In this document: positions 40,143 through 49,116 of the stretch, piece after piece
Layout of the letters: each line of letters opens with the position of its first letter
How positions within the stretch are numbered: position 1 is the stretch's first letter
Source of the DNA: Azotobacter salinestris
Lineage (GTDB): Bacteria > Pseudomonadota > Gammaproteobacteria > Pseudomonadales > Pseudomonadaceae
NCBI RefSeq assembly: GCF_009363155.1
Contig: NZ_CP045302.1
Coordinates: 75,001-139,000, forward strand
DNA: 64,000 bases
Direction of reading: 5' to 3'
The notes under the pieces: model-generated
Told to the model about the DNA's origin: nothing
The model's input: only the letters and a program-made list of their open reading frames with translations
Databases searched by the model: none
Translations under genes and position numbers: made by a program

Positions 40143-42624
40143 CGGCGAACTGCCGCAGCAGATCGACGGGCTGGCGTCGCGCCAGGCGCCAGACGGGTCC
40201 GGCAGCGGCCAGCAGACTGGCGAACAGGCCGAGCAGCGCGAGCTCGAGCAGTTGTCCGGGCAGGATCTGCAGCGGCAGGCGCCAGCCGAAGGCCTGCACG
40301 TTGACCACCGCGACCAGGCACCAGGCCAGCAGCAGGCCCAGGGGCATCGCCAGCAGCACGGTCAGGCCGGCCAGCAGCAGCGTCTGCCCCAGCGTCAGCC
40401 AGACCAGCCGCGCGCGTTCGACGCCCAGCGCCCAGAGCGGCGCCAGCTGGCCCAGGCGGCTTTCGCCCAGGGTTAGCAGGCTGATGAACAGGGCCACTCC
40501 CGCAATGAGGAGGATCAGGCTGTTGAGCGCGGCGGTGGCGACGAAGGTGCGCTCGAACACCCCGGTCGACCAGCGCTTGAGCGAGGCCTGGTCGGTCAGC
40601 CGCGTGCTGTCGAGAGCGTAGCGCTGCGCGAGCTGCTCCTTCAGCACCCCGATCCGCTCCGGCGCCAAGTGCAGGCCGAGGCTGGCCAGGCGCGTTTCGC
40701 GCCAGTGACGACGCAGCCAGTCGGCGTTCACCAGCATATGGCCCTTGGGGTTGCCGTAGTCGGCGTATATCCCCACCAGCTTCAGGCGCTGCTCGCCGGC
40801 ATCGGCCGGCAGAAGCAGGCTGTCGCCCAGCGCCAGATCGAGGCGCCGTGCCAGTTGCTCGCTGAGCATGGCGCCCTGGCCGGCGGCCAGGCGCGCCCAG
40901 GCATCGGGCGCTTGCGCCAGCAGCGTCCAGTGCTGGCGGTAGCGCGGCTGGTCGACGATACCCTGCACCTGCACCGGCCATCCCGCGAGGCGCAGCTCGA
41001 CGCGCCAGCTCGGCAGGACGGCCGCGACGCCGGGCCGGCCTTCGAGCCAGGCAGCGATTTCCAAGGCCTGGGCAGTATCGCGCGGCGTCAGGTACAGGTC
41101 GGCGGACAGGCGCTGGTCGAGCCAGCCGACGAAGGTCCTGCGAAAGCCCTCGGTCATGCTGCCGACCCCGACGCTGGCGCCCAGTGCCAGCAGCAGGGCC
41201 ATCAGGGCCAGCGCCAGGACCGGCAGCTGCTGGCGGCTGTCGGCCACGAACCACTCGGTCAGCGGCCGGCGACAGCGACGCGCCAGCAAGGCCAGTGCGA
41301 CGTCGAGCAGGCCCGGCAGCGCCAGGGCCGCCGCCAGCAGCAGGGCAGCGATCATCAGCAGGGCGCTGGAGAGGCTGTCGCCGAAGCGCCAGCACAGGGC
41401 GGCCAGCAGCAGGAGCAGGGCGGCCAGCAGCGCCTGGCGCTGCAGCCAATGGCTCTGGGTCGTGCGCCAGGCTTGCGGCTGCGCCAGCGCCAGGAGTGGC
41501 AGGCGGGCGGCGCGCAGCAGGCTGTTGCCTCCGGCCAGCAGCACGCCGAGCAGGGCGATGGCGAGGCCCGCCAGCCACCAGAACGGCGACAGGCTCAACT
41601 GCCCGGATACCTCCGCGCCATACAGGCCGTGCAGGCTGGCTGCGACGTCGGGCAGCAGCAGGCTGGCCAGGAAGTAGCCGCTGGCCACTCCGGCCAGGCC
41701 GCCGAGCAGGGCGAACAGCCCCAACTCCACGGCCAGCGCGCCGATCAGCCCGCCCAGGCTCAGGCCGCAAGCCCGCAGGGTGCGCAGCAGGCCGCGACGT
41801 TGCTCCAGGGCCAGGCCGATGGCGGCGTGCGCGATGAACAGTCCGACGAGAAAGGCCAGCCCGCCCAGCGCCGTGAGGTTGAGGTGGAAGCTGTCGGTCA
41901 GGCGCTGCAGATCGTCGCCATCGCCCGCCGTCTGTACTTGCAGCAGCGGCGCCAGCGCGGCCGGCAGGGGCGGCGGGCGGGCGGCGAAATCCGCCGGCAG
42001 CAGCAGGCGCGAAAGCTGTCCCGGCGCCTGCAGCAGCCTTTGCGCCTGGCCGATGTCGACGACGATCACGCCGGGCGCCAGCCGCTCCTGCACCCGCAAG
42101 GGCGGCAGGCGCTGGCCGTCACTGGTCAGCGCCGGCTCGCCGGCTCGCAGGCCGAGGCGCTGCAGGGTATCCGGGGCGATCCAGGTCTGTCCCGGCGGGC
42201 CGATGAAGGCGCCGAGGTCGAAGGCGCCGCCGGGCCGTCCGGCCAGCGCGGCGCCCGGCGGCAGGGTCAGCGGCTCGATGCCGAGCAGTTGCACCACGGA
42301 CGACTCCCCGGCGGTCTCGCTGGCGCCGGCCAGGCGCAGGCGTCCTTCCAGCAGCGGCGAGACCGGCCAGCCGCTGCGGCGCAGCTGCACATGCAGCGCC
42401 TGGTCGAAGCGTTCTCCGTGGCGCGCCACCAGCCGGGCCGGCGCCGTGCCGGCGAGCAGGGCGCTGGCGCGGGCATAGTCGGCGCGGGCCTGGCCGTTGA
42501 GGGCCTGCACGCCGGTCCACAGGGCGGTGGCCAGCCACAGCCCGGTGAGGATGCCGAAACATTGCAGGCGGTGGCGCCGCCAGTGACCGAGCAGGACGAG
42601 CAGGCCGATCCGCAGCGGTCTCAT
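40132..42624 (-). CDS. FtsX-like ABC transporter permease
   Basis: The 830-residue membrane protein has one N-terminal membrane helix, a long periplasmic domain, and two FtsX-type permease units: helices at about residues 250-390 with a hydrophobic run to about 490, and at about 700-815. This duplicated layout matches the fused permease of AttFG/YbbP-type exporters. These machines usually act on the periplasmic side, moving lipids or lipoproteins rather than importing solutes. It overlaps the ATPase gene by four bases and the lipoprotein gene by 11. Confidence 0.9.
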   Translation of the reverse strand: MRPLRIGLLVLLGHWRRHRLQCFGILTGLWLATALWTGVQALNGQARADYARASALLAGTAPARLVARHGERFDQALHVQLRRSGWPVSPLLEGRLRLAGASETAGESSVVQLLGIEPLTLPPGAALAGRPGGAFDLGAFIGPPGQTWIAPDTLQRLGLRAGEPALTSDGQRLPPLRVQERLAPGVIVVDIGQAQRLLQAPGQLSRLLLPADFAARPPPLPAALAPLLQVQTAGDGDDLQRLTDSFHLNLTALGGLAFLVGLFIAHAAIGLALEQRRGLLRTLRACGLSLGGLIGALAVELGLFALLGGLAGVASGYFLASLLLPDVAASLHGLYGAEVSGQLSLSPFWWLAGLAIALLGVLLAGGNSLLRAARLPLLALAQPQAWRTTQSHWLQRQALLAALLLLLAALCWRFGDSLSSALLMIAALLLAAALALPGLLDVALALLARRCRRPLTEWFVADSRQQLPVLALALMALLLALGASVGVGSMTEGFRRTFVGWLDQRLSADLYLTPRDTAQALEIAAWLEGRPGVAAVLPSWRVELRLAGWPVQVQGIVDQPRYRQHWTLLAQAPDAWARLAAGQGAMLSEQLARRLDLALGDSLLLPADAGEQRLKLVGIYADYGNPKGHMLVNADWLRRHWRETRLASLGLHLAPERIGVLKEQLAQRYALDSTRLTDQASLKRWSTGVFERTFVATAALNSLILLIAGVALFISLLTLGESRLGQLAPLWALGVERARLVWLTLGQTLLLAGLTVLLAMPLGLLLAWCLVAVVNVQAFGWRLPLQILPGQLLELALLGLFASLLAAAGPVWRLARRQPVDLLRQFADER

Positions 42625-43289
42625 CGGGCCTCCCGGGCCTGCACGCGGCCCTGGTGCAGGTACAGGGTCCGCGCCAGGCGCGACGCCTGGCGGGCGCTGT
42701 GGGTGACCATCAACAGGCTGCAGCCGGTTTCGCCGACCAGTTGCAGCAGCAGGTCGAGCACTGCCTCGCCGCTGGCTTCGTCGAGGCTGCCGGTCGGCTC
42801 GTCGGCCAGCAGCAGGGACGGCCTGGCCGCCAGCGCCCGGCCGATGGCCACGCGCTGCTGCTGGCCGCTGGAAAGCTGTTCGGGATAGCGTGCCAGCAGG
42901 GCCACCAGCCCCAGGCGTTCGGCCAGGTACTCGACCCAGGCCGGATCGTGGCGTCCGGCCAGACGGGCCTGGAAGGCCAGATTGCCGGCCACGCGCAGGC
43001 TGCCGATCAGGTTGAACTGCTGGAAAACCAGGCCGATGCCCTCGCGCCGCCAGCGCGCCAATTCCGCCTCGCGGCGCTCGTGCAGGGGCTCGCCGTCGAC
43101 CAGGATGCGCCCGCCGTCGACGCGCTCCAGCCCGGCGATCAGATGCAGCAGCGTGCTCTTGCCGCTGCCGGACTCTCCCATCAGCGCCAGGCTGGTGCCC
43201 GCCGGCAACTGCAGATCGACCCCGCGCAGCACCGGCAGGCTGCCTTGGGCGGTGACGAACGACTTGCGCACATTCTCGACGATCAGCAT
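42621..43289 (-). CDS. ABC transporter ATP-binding protein (LolD/MacB type)
   Basis: The 222-residue ATPase has the Walker A motif GESGSGKST (about residues 36-44), the signature LSSGQQQRVAIGRAL and the Walker B segment LLLADEPTGSLD. It belongs to the MacB/LolD/FtsE class that partners with FtsX-like permeases. It is the first gene of the three-gene exporter operon. Confidence 0.94.
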   Translation of the reverse strand: MLIVENVRKSFVTAQGSLPVLRGVDLQLPAGTSLALMGESGSGKSTLLHLIAGLERVDGGRILVDGEPLHERREAELARWRREGIGLVFQQFNLIGSLRVAGNLAFQARLAGRHDPAWVEYLAERLGLVALLARYPEQLSSGQQQRVAIGRALAARPSLLLADEPTGSLDEASGEAVLDLLLQLVGETGCSLLMVTHSARQASRLARTLYLHQGRVQAREAR

Positions 43290-43630
43290 GCGCAGAATCC
43301 CCTCACGGTGGGATGAGAAGCATAGTCGGGCCGGCCTGGCCGAAGGTTATGGCGGGCAGGGGCTGCCGGCACTGATCGAGGCGTGGGTAATGGCCGTCCA
43401 CCGTATCCGCTGGCAGGGCACGGATGCGCGCCAAGGTCGAGTTCCCGTTGCGGGTGATCAAGCGGCGTGACGACTTTTGCTGGACGGCCCAGGAGAGGTG
43501 CGTCTGTAAAGTGCAGGAATCAGGGTAAGGCCCTGGTTTTCGGATGCATTACCCGTTTTTGGCCGGGTGGATAAGGGGTTGATCAAGCCATTGCCGGATC
43601 GGTGCCGACTTGTTCGGAGTTTCCCCAATA
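43290..43630. other. Spacer left of the IS5 element with transposase relic
   Basis: The region between the ABC ATPase gene and the IS5-family copy has no intact gene. It holds the ATPase promoter (read leftwards) and a short transposase remnant at about 43423-43475. Confidence 0.5.
43423..43475 (+). pseudogene. Remnant of an IS5-type transposase C-terminus
   Basis: Translated on the plus strand, this piece reads ARMRAKVEFPLRVIKRR, which resembles the RAKVEHPFRVIKRQFG block near the C-terminus of many IS5-family transposases. Upstream and downstream sequence does not continue as transposase, so it would be a decayed fragment. It is in the opposite orientation to, and different from, the intact transposase nearby. 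Confidence 0.4.
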
Positions 43631-44837
43631 GGGCACCTCTAAAAACACCCACCTGAGCTAGGTCGAGCAGTGACGAACCCAGCGCTTGGCATCCGTTGAC
43701 CGGGTTGATGTCTCGCAGAAGATCCTGCTGCCGGTCGCGGTATGCAACCGGCGACCTGACTCAGGCCATTTCCAGCAGTCTCGACATCCGCTTGAGGTTG
43801 TAGACCGCCGATTTGACCACCAAACCGAACTCCGCCCGGACCAAGCCAATGCTCCGGACCCTCTTGCCGCCCATCTGGGCGAGGCTGGCAAATACATGCT
43901 CGACCCTGGCCCGGGGGCTGGCAATGCGTTTGTTCCGGGCCTTGCCCGGCTCTCCGATAGGCTTGCCGGCCTGGCCCTTGCGCTGGATATGCGGTCGCCA
44001 GCCGATCAGCTTGAGCCAGCGCTCTCTGGGCTTGTCGTGATAACCGCGATCCGCCCAGAAGTCACGGCTGCTGTTGTTTCGGTCGAGCACATCCACCAGG
44101 TGCAGGGTATCGGCCTCGCTGGCATCGCTCACCCGCACGCCGCGGATCAGCTTGTGCCGACGATCCACGCTGACCGACAGCTTGTAGCCGAAGTACGATT
44201 TGCCGTGCTTCTTCGTCCAGCGCGCCTCGACATCCTTTTGTCGGCGCTGGGCGGGTGACCACTCCACCGGCACAGCCTGCTCCTTCACCACGGCCTGCTC
44301 ATCGGCTGTGTTGTGCTGGATGGGCGCGCGAACGATGCTGGCATCGATGATCTGCCCTTTGCGAGCCCGGAATCCGTGTGCCTGCAACTGACGCTGCACC
44401 TCGGCAAAGATCTGGTGCTCGACATTGGCCTTGACCAGGCGCTCGCGAAAGAGCCAGATCGTGTTGCGATCCGGCACTCGGCCGGCGTGCTTGAGACCGG
44501 CAAAACGCTGGAAGCTCATGCGGTCGAGCAACTGGAACTCCATCTGCTCGTCGGACAGGTTGAACAGTTGCTGGAGTACCAGCAGTCGCGTCATCTGCTC
44601 CGTTGGATAAGGCGGCCGGCCGCCCTTGGCCCTACTGGGCCTGGGAGCCCAGCGGTCGATTTCGGCGGCCAAGGATGCAAAGTCCACATGCTTGTTCAGT
44701 AGGGCCAGTGGGTCGCCCAAGCTGTCCAGCTTGGCTTCACGCTCCTGGTCGGCAAAAAGACTGAACATCAGCAGGCTCCGGGTGATCAACAGGCGGATGA
44801 TCTTACCCGGCGGCCGGGCTGGTTTTTAGAGGTGCCC
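43631..44837. mobile_element. Intact IS5-family insertion sequence
   Basis: The 1207-bp element is bounded by perfect 16-base inverted repeats GGGCACCTCTAAAAAC (43631-43646) and GTTTTTAGAGGTGCCC (44822-44837). It is flanked by the four-base direct repeat AATA (43627-43630 and 44838-44841). One complete transposase gene lies on the minus strand. Repeats, duplication and intact frame suggest a recent insertion. Confidence 0.92.
43761..44768 (-). CDS. IS5-family transposase
   Basis: The 335-residue protein has the IS5 N-terminal domain (MFSLFADQEREAKLDSL..., TRLLVLQQLFNLSDEQMEFQL) and a DDE catalytic domain with DASIVRAP, WADRGYHDK and RARVEHVFASL. I chose ATG at 44768 with GGAG eight bases upstream; an in-frame start at 44789 adds seven residues. 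The reading frame is uninterrupted. Confidence 0.94.
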   Translation of the reverse strand: MFSLFADQEREAKLDSLGDPLALLNKHVDFASLAAEIDRWAPRPSRAKGGRPPYPTEQMTRLLVLQQLFNLSDEQMEFQLLDRMSFQRFAGLKHAGRVPDRNTIWLFRERLVKANVEHQIFAEVQRQLQAHGFRARKGQIIDASIVRAPIQHNTADEQAVVKEQAVPVEWSPAQRRQKDVEARWTKKHGKSYFGYKLSVSVDRRHKLIRGVRVSDASEADTLHLVDVLDRNNSSRDFWADRGYHDKPRERWLKLIGWRPHIQRKGQAGKPIGEPGKARNKRIASPRARVEHVFASLAQMGGKRVRSIGLVRAEFGLVVKSAVYNLKRMSRLLEMA

Positions 44838-44841
44838 AATA

Positions 44842-45507
44842 GACCACTTGGAAAGTGCGTGAATTTCGATATCATTTTGTCCTCTTGCAAGGTGCGGCAA
44901 ATGAATCAATCAGGGAAAGAGCAGGGAATGGTGATGCTCGCGCCTGGCGCAAACACCAGGGTACCGGGAGTTCGGAGCACATGGACTCCAAAATGCCGAA
45001 ACTCTTCGGCCTTCGGGGATTACACAGCGGCTGCCCTGCTGCCTGTAGGCGCAAAGCGCCATCCCCAAAACGACCCCGCTTCGTTCCAGACCTCGCACGA
45101 ATGGATGGAGTGGCGTGGGCGTCAAAGAAAAGGCGACTGCAACCTGAAGCTGGCCTGGCCTCCCGCCGGCAGTGATCGCACTGGCAAGTCGACGCTCATC
45201 GGCGAGTTCTACAACCAGAATCACCCATGGAATTTCTGCGCACTGGCCGAGGGAGCGCAATTATCAATGGCACCTTAACTTGAGTTCCGGGCGAGAGGCG
45301 CTGGAGTTTCAGCGCCAACTCGAATCTTGTGCGAAAGCCGGATTGATACTTGGCGAGCGGGGCAAGGGCAGGAGTCGGAGCCATTTCGGAGTTTCCCCTG
45401 CCGAAGTGGTCGGGTGTCGTGCCCGGCTCTGACGGCCGCCTTGAGGCTGCGCTTCGAAAAAGCACACAACTATAAATCAGGGCTGAAGTTTCAAGGATAC
45501 CTCTGTC
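44842..45507. other. Decayed or non-coding stretch between IS5 and the six-gene set
   Basis: About 670 bases with only short, unconvincing frames of mixed codon use. TTCGGAGTTTCCCC at 45385-45398 repeats exactly at 43613-43626, left of the IS5 copy. The part next to 45508 should hold the promoter of the hydrolase gene, but I find no clear sigma-70 or sigma-54 site. It may be remains of older mobile elements. Confidence 0.4.
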
Positions 45508-46563
45508 ATGTCTTCAAGCGCCTTCATTGAAAGTAATGTTTATACAAAGCGCATCGTTCCCTTCGTCGCAGGAGACGGCAGGGCGCTGAATCTCATCAAC
45601 ATCCGATCTTCGGAAAAAGTGCCTGACAAAGGCCCCGTAATTCTGGTTCATGGGGCCGGTGTCCGCGCTTCGATATATCAGGCACCCGTAGAGATGGATA
45701 TCGTGGATGCACTGATAGCCAGCGGATACGATGTCTGGTTGGAAAACTGGCGTGCCAGCATCGATTTCGAGGCAAACCTCTGGACCCTCGACCAGGCCGC
45801 TTTGTTCGATCACCCGGCAGCAGTGAGCACGATTATCGCTGAAACCGGGGCCCAGACAGTGAAGGCCATCATTCACTGCCAGGGCTCGACCAGTTTCACC
45901 ATGTCGGCTATCGCCGGGCTGCTGCCTCAGGTTTCGGTCATCATCAGCAACGCCGTCTCGCTGCATCCGGTAGTGCCCGGGTGGTCATCCTTCAAGCTGA
46001 ACCGGATGCTGCCCGTGGTCAAACTGATGACTCAATACCTCAACCCCCACTGGGGCGTGGAGGCTCCCACACTGGCGGCCAAGCTGATCACCCTGATGGT
46101 GAATCTGACCCATCACGAGTGTGACAATCCCGTCTGCAAGCAGGTCAGTTTCACGTATGGAAGCGGATTTCCGGCACTCTGGCGGCATGAGAACCTCAAT
46201 GAGCAGACCCATGAGTGGATCAAGTCCGAGTTCGGGGCGGTACCGCTGCGTTTCTTCGAACAGATAGTTCGCTGCACCCGGCGAGGCAATCTGGTATCGG
46301 TTGAGGGTTTTCCGGAGCTTCCCGAAGATTTCGCCTCCTTCGAGCCAAAGACAGCGGCCCGGTTCGCTTTTTTCGCCGGTGAAAAGAATCTTTGCTTCCT
46401 GCCGGAAAGCCAGGTCAAAAGTTATGAATACTTTTCCAAATGGCGCCCGGCTTGTCACACATTACATTTGTTGCCTGACTATGGTCATCTGGATGTATTC
46501 ATGGGGAGAAACGCGGCCCGTGACATATTTCCATTGATCATTCATGAACTCGAAAGGCAATGA
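45508..46563 (+). CDS. Alpha/beta hydrolase with Cys at the nucleophile elbow
   Basis: The 351-residue protein has an alpha/beta-hydrolase fold: oxyanion segment VHGAGV (about residues 47-52), nucleophile elbow IHCQGST with Cys124 where Ser is usual, and C-terminal DYGHLDVFMG with the likely catalytic His327. This type resembles the hydrolase partnered with, or fused to, cholesterol-oxidase-like GMC enzymes, as far as I recall. There is no signal peptide. It is the first gene of the set, overlapping or closely followed by the decarboxylase-like gene. The substrate is unknown; a lipid or sterol-like ester is suggested by neighbours. Confidence 0.82.
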   Translation: MSSSAFIESNVYTKRIVPFVAGDGRALNLINIRSSEKVPDKGPVILVHGAGVRASIYQAPVEMDIVDALIASGYDVWLENWRASIDFEANLWTLDQAALFDHPAAVSTIIAETGAQTVKAIIHCQGSTSFTMSAIAGLLPQVSVIISNAVSLHPVVPGWSSFKLNRMLPVVKLMTQYLNPHWGVEAPTLAAKLITLMVNLTHHECDNPVCKQVSFTYGSGFPALWRHENLNEQTHEWIKSEFGAVPLRFFEQIVRCTRRGNLVSVEGFPELPEDFASFEPKTAARFAFFAGEKNLCFLPESQVKSYEYFSKWRPACHTLHLLPDYGHLDVFMGRNAARDIFPLIIHELERQ

Positions 46564-46610
46564 GAGTGCTTGCTGCAGTGCTTCACGATCAAGGACCAAG
46601 GAGAGACTCG

Positions 46611-47501
46611 TTGTTCGACAAGATTCCGGAGCGTATAAGAGACTACGCTGGCCGTTTTTCGCTGGTTGATGGTGTTCCGTTCAAGCTGCCTGTGGCGGCC
46701 ACCAATTCTCCGGCCTTGATGGCCATCTTTCCAATCAATGCGGAGAAAGCCAAGGCGTTTTTGCCCAAGGATATACATCCGTTGCGCCTATGGAAGAAAG
46801 CCCTGCTGATTGTGACGGTAATCGATTACAGGGAAACGCCCATCGGCAAGTACGTCGAGTACAGCATTGCCATTGCCTGTACCCATGGCAAGAAGCCGGC
46901 CCCCAGGTTGCTGCCGGCACTGTTCATGAACTTTTTCAAGGCCGGCCAGTACGTGGTGGATCTTCCGGTTTCCTCCGAAATTTCCGTGAAGGGGGGAAAG
47001 GGTATATGGGGCATGCCGAAGCACCAGGGGCATCTGAACTTCACTGTTTCAGAAGACCGTGTCAGCAGTCAGTATGACCTGGATGGAAAGCTGGTTGCCT
47101 ATGTCGAGATGGAACGCCCGAAAAGGATCTGGCTGCCGGTGCGAACCAAGGCCTCCAACTACTGCTCGTTTCGCGGCATGTTGATGAAGTCGGACATCTT
47201 TCTCGATGCCCGCTGTGGTATTCGCCTCTTGCGCAGTACCAAGGCCCGTTTTGTAATTGGCGACCACCCGCGTCTGCAGGCCATGAAAGAGCTGGAAATC
47301 GGTGATGCCATTGCCAGCGTATTCTTGCCCTCGATCACCGGAACTCTGGATGATCACATCGAAAGCTGGTTTTTGGATTTCGATCAACTGCCGGAGAAGG
47401 CTCCGGAAGGAATGGAGTCGGTTGTCGACCTGAGCCTGAGCGAGGACTGGCTGTCTCCGCCTTCCGCACCGATTCCCCCCCGTACGGATGGCAGGCACTA
47501 A
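46611..47501 (+). CDS. Acetoacetate-decarboxylase-family protein
   Basis: The product (296 residues from this start) belongs to the acetoacetate decarboxylase superfamily. The block GGKGIWGMPKHQGHL contains Lys137, at the position of the Schiff-base lysine; the next residue is His138 where classic decarboxylases have a second Lys. Some family members catalyse aldol or dehydration chemistry instead. I chose TTG at 46611, seven bases after AAGGAG and giving MFDKIPERIRDYAG; an in-frame ATG at 46560, overlapping the previous stop by four bases, is the alternative (313 residues). It ends three bases before the patatin gene. Confidence 0.8.
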   Translation: MFDKIPERIRDYAGRFSLVDGVPFKLPVAATNSPALMAIFPINAEKAKAFLPKDIHPLRLWKKALLIVTVIDYRETPIGKYVEYSIAIACTHGKKPAPRLLPALFMNFFKAGQYVVDLPVSSEISVKGGKGIWGMPKHQGHLNFTVSEDRVSSQYDLDGKLVAYVEMERPKRIWLPVRTKASNYCSFRGMLMKSDIFLDARCGIRLLRSTKARFVIGDHPRLQAMKELEIGDAIASVFLPSITGTLDDHIESWFLDFDQLPEKAPEGMESVVDLSLSEDWLSPPSAPIPPRTDGRH

Positions 47502-47504
47502 CCC

Positions 47505-49115
47505 ATGTCCATGCCTGCCAATTCGTTGCCGCAGGGGGCAGCAGCGTCGACCCCTGATGGACCCCGAAGAGCCCTGATTCTGCCCGGAGGCGGATTGCGC
47601 CTTTCCTATGCAGCCGGTGCCTTGTCGGAGATCCTTGCGCGCGGACTCACCTTTCAGCACATGGATGCCACCTCGGGTGGGGCACTCAATCAGGCCATGC
47701 TGTTCTCGGGGCTCGGCATCGAGGAGATCTGTCAGCGCTGGCGAACCCTGCGCATGCGGGACACCTTCTCTCCGATGCCGCTGGCCAATTATCTCCTGCC
47801 TTCCAGATTCATGGCGGCCAGTGCTTCCAAGGCCTTCCGCGAGAAGGTTTACCCGCATCTGGGGATCGATTTCGAAAGAGTCAGAGCTGTGGAGGGCATT
47901 CAGGGAACCTTCAACCTCTGCGATTTCTCGACCAAGACGAACCGGGTCATCCCTCATCAGGAGATGACCGAGGATTTTCTGGTCGCCAGCATGTCGCTAC
48001 CGGCAACCTTGCCGCCCGTCGAGGTCGACGGCGTTCATTACCTGGACTCGGGGTTCATTCAGGACGCCAACCTGATGGAGGCCGTGCGGCGGGGAGCCAG
48101 CGAGCTCTGGCTCATATGGGTGATGGGCAACGTTCCGCACTACCGCAGCGGCCCTCTGAACGCCTATGTGCAAATGCTGGAAATGAGCGCAAACAGCGCC
48201 CTTATCAGGGAAATGCAGCACATCCGCGAGATAAACGAACGCATTGCTCGTGGGGAGCAGCCTTACGGTCACCGGCAGCCCATCCGGCTTCACCTGATCA
48301 AACCCAAACACCCTCTGCCTTTGGATCTGGCTCTTTATACCGGCGCCATCACCCATGGCCAGTTGATCGAAATGGGTCGGGCTGATGCGCGCGCTTATTT
48401 CGCCAGCATGGTCCCGGAAGGTGTTTCATTAGAACCTGAGACTTTAAAAATGACGGTACGGAATCCCGGTTTACAGTTCAAGGAAACCATGGCGGGCGGT
48501 TTTGCCCTGGGCGTTACCGAGGCTGCGCAAGGGCAGGCCAAAGGCACACAGCAGAATCAGCAACTGGTCATGCATGCGGAAGTTGGCATCGAGGACATGA
48601 CCGCCTTCGTCAACGACCCCGCGCACAGGGGACAACTGACGGGAAGTATCGACTTCGCTCCGCTGGGAATGGGTATCAGGGCGAACACAGGCGTATTCAA
48701 CCTGTTCAAGCCCACCGATGACCCCGCCATGACCTTCATGGTCTATGAGCTGGGCTTCCGGCACGAAGGCAAGGATTACTATCTGGCCGGCCGCAAGGAA
48801 GTGCGCAACGGCCCGATCTTCAGACTGTGGCCGGAAACCACCACCCTCTATACCCGCCTCCATGAAGGCACGGACGCGAGCGGTCCGGTCATCGGTGCCG
48901 GGACCCTGAGTCTTGGCATGATGGATCTGATGAGGCTGCTATCGACCGTCCGTATCACAGAGGCGAATGGCCTGTCGGCACGCCTGAAAACCCTGTGCAG
49001 CTTTTTCACCTTCTTTGGCCGATCACTCTGGGATACCTATGTGAGGCACACCCGGAAATCGGCAACGCCTGTGAATGGACTCTCCGAAAACCCTGTCAAG
49101 GGATCACAAGAATAA
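47505..49115 (+). CDS. Patatin-like phospholipase with extra C-terminal domain
   Basis: The 536-residue protein begins with a patatin domain (about residues 20-300): anion hole PGGGLR, nucleophile Ser57 in ATSGGA, where the first Gly of G-x-S-x-G is Ala, and Asp181 in YLDSGF. Residues about 320-510 form a separate domain (TVRNPGLQFKETMAG, GVFNLFKPTDD, DYYLAGRKEV). It resembles a beta-rich domain I associate with multidomain GMC/cholesterol-oxidase proteins, but I am unsure. No signal peptide. Expected activity is acyl-ester hydrolysis of lipids in the cytoplasm or at the membrane. The next gene starts one base after its stop. Confidence 0.85.
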   Translation: MSMPANSLPQGAAASTPDGPRRALILPGGGLRLSYAAGALSEILARGLTFQHMDATSGGALNQAMLFSGLGIEEICQRWRTLRMRDTFSPMPLANYLLPSRFMAASASKAFREKVYPHLGIDFERVRAVEGIQGTFNLCDFSTKTNRVIPHQEMTEDFLVASMSLPATLPPVEVDGVHYLDSGFIQDANLMEAVRRGASELWLIWVMGNVPHYRSGPLNAYVQMLEMSANSALIREMQHIREINERIARGEQPYGHRQPIRLHLIKPKHPLPLDLALYTGAITHGQLIEMGRADARAYFASMVPEGVSLEPETLKMTVRNPGLQFKETMAGGFALGVTEAAQGQAKGTQQNQQLVMHAEVGIEDMTAFVNDPAHRGQLTGSIDFAPLGMGIRANTGVFNLFKPTDDPAMTFMVYELGFRHEGKDYYLAGRKEVRNGPIFRLWPETTTLYTRLHEGTDASGPVIGAGTLSLGMMDLMRLLSTVRITEANGLSARLKTLCSFFTFFGRSLWDTYVRHTRKSATPVNGLSENPVKGSQE

Positions 49116-49116
49116 G

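Noticed and set aside
44832-45278. 148-codon frame right of the IS5 element
   Set aside because: It starts inside the IS terminal repeat, has mixed composition and matches nothing I know; more likely decayed DNA.
43613-45398. Composite transposon bounded by the 14-bp repeat TTCGGAGTTTCCCC
   Set aside because: The repeat is short, not at the end of any recognisable element, and the IS5 copy inside has its own perfect ends and target duplication.
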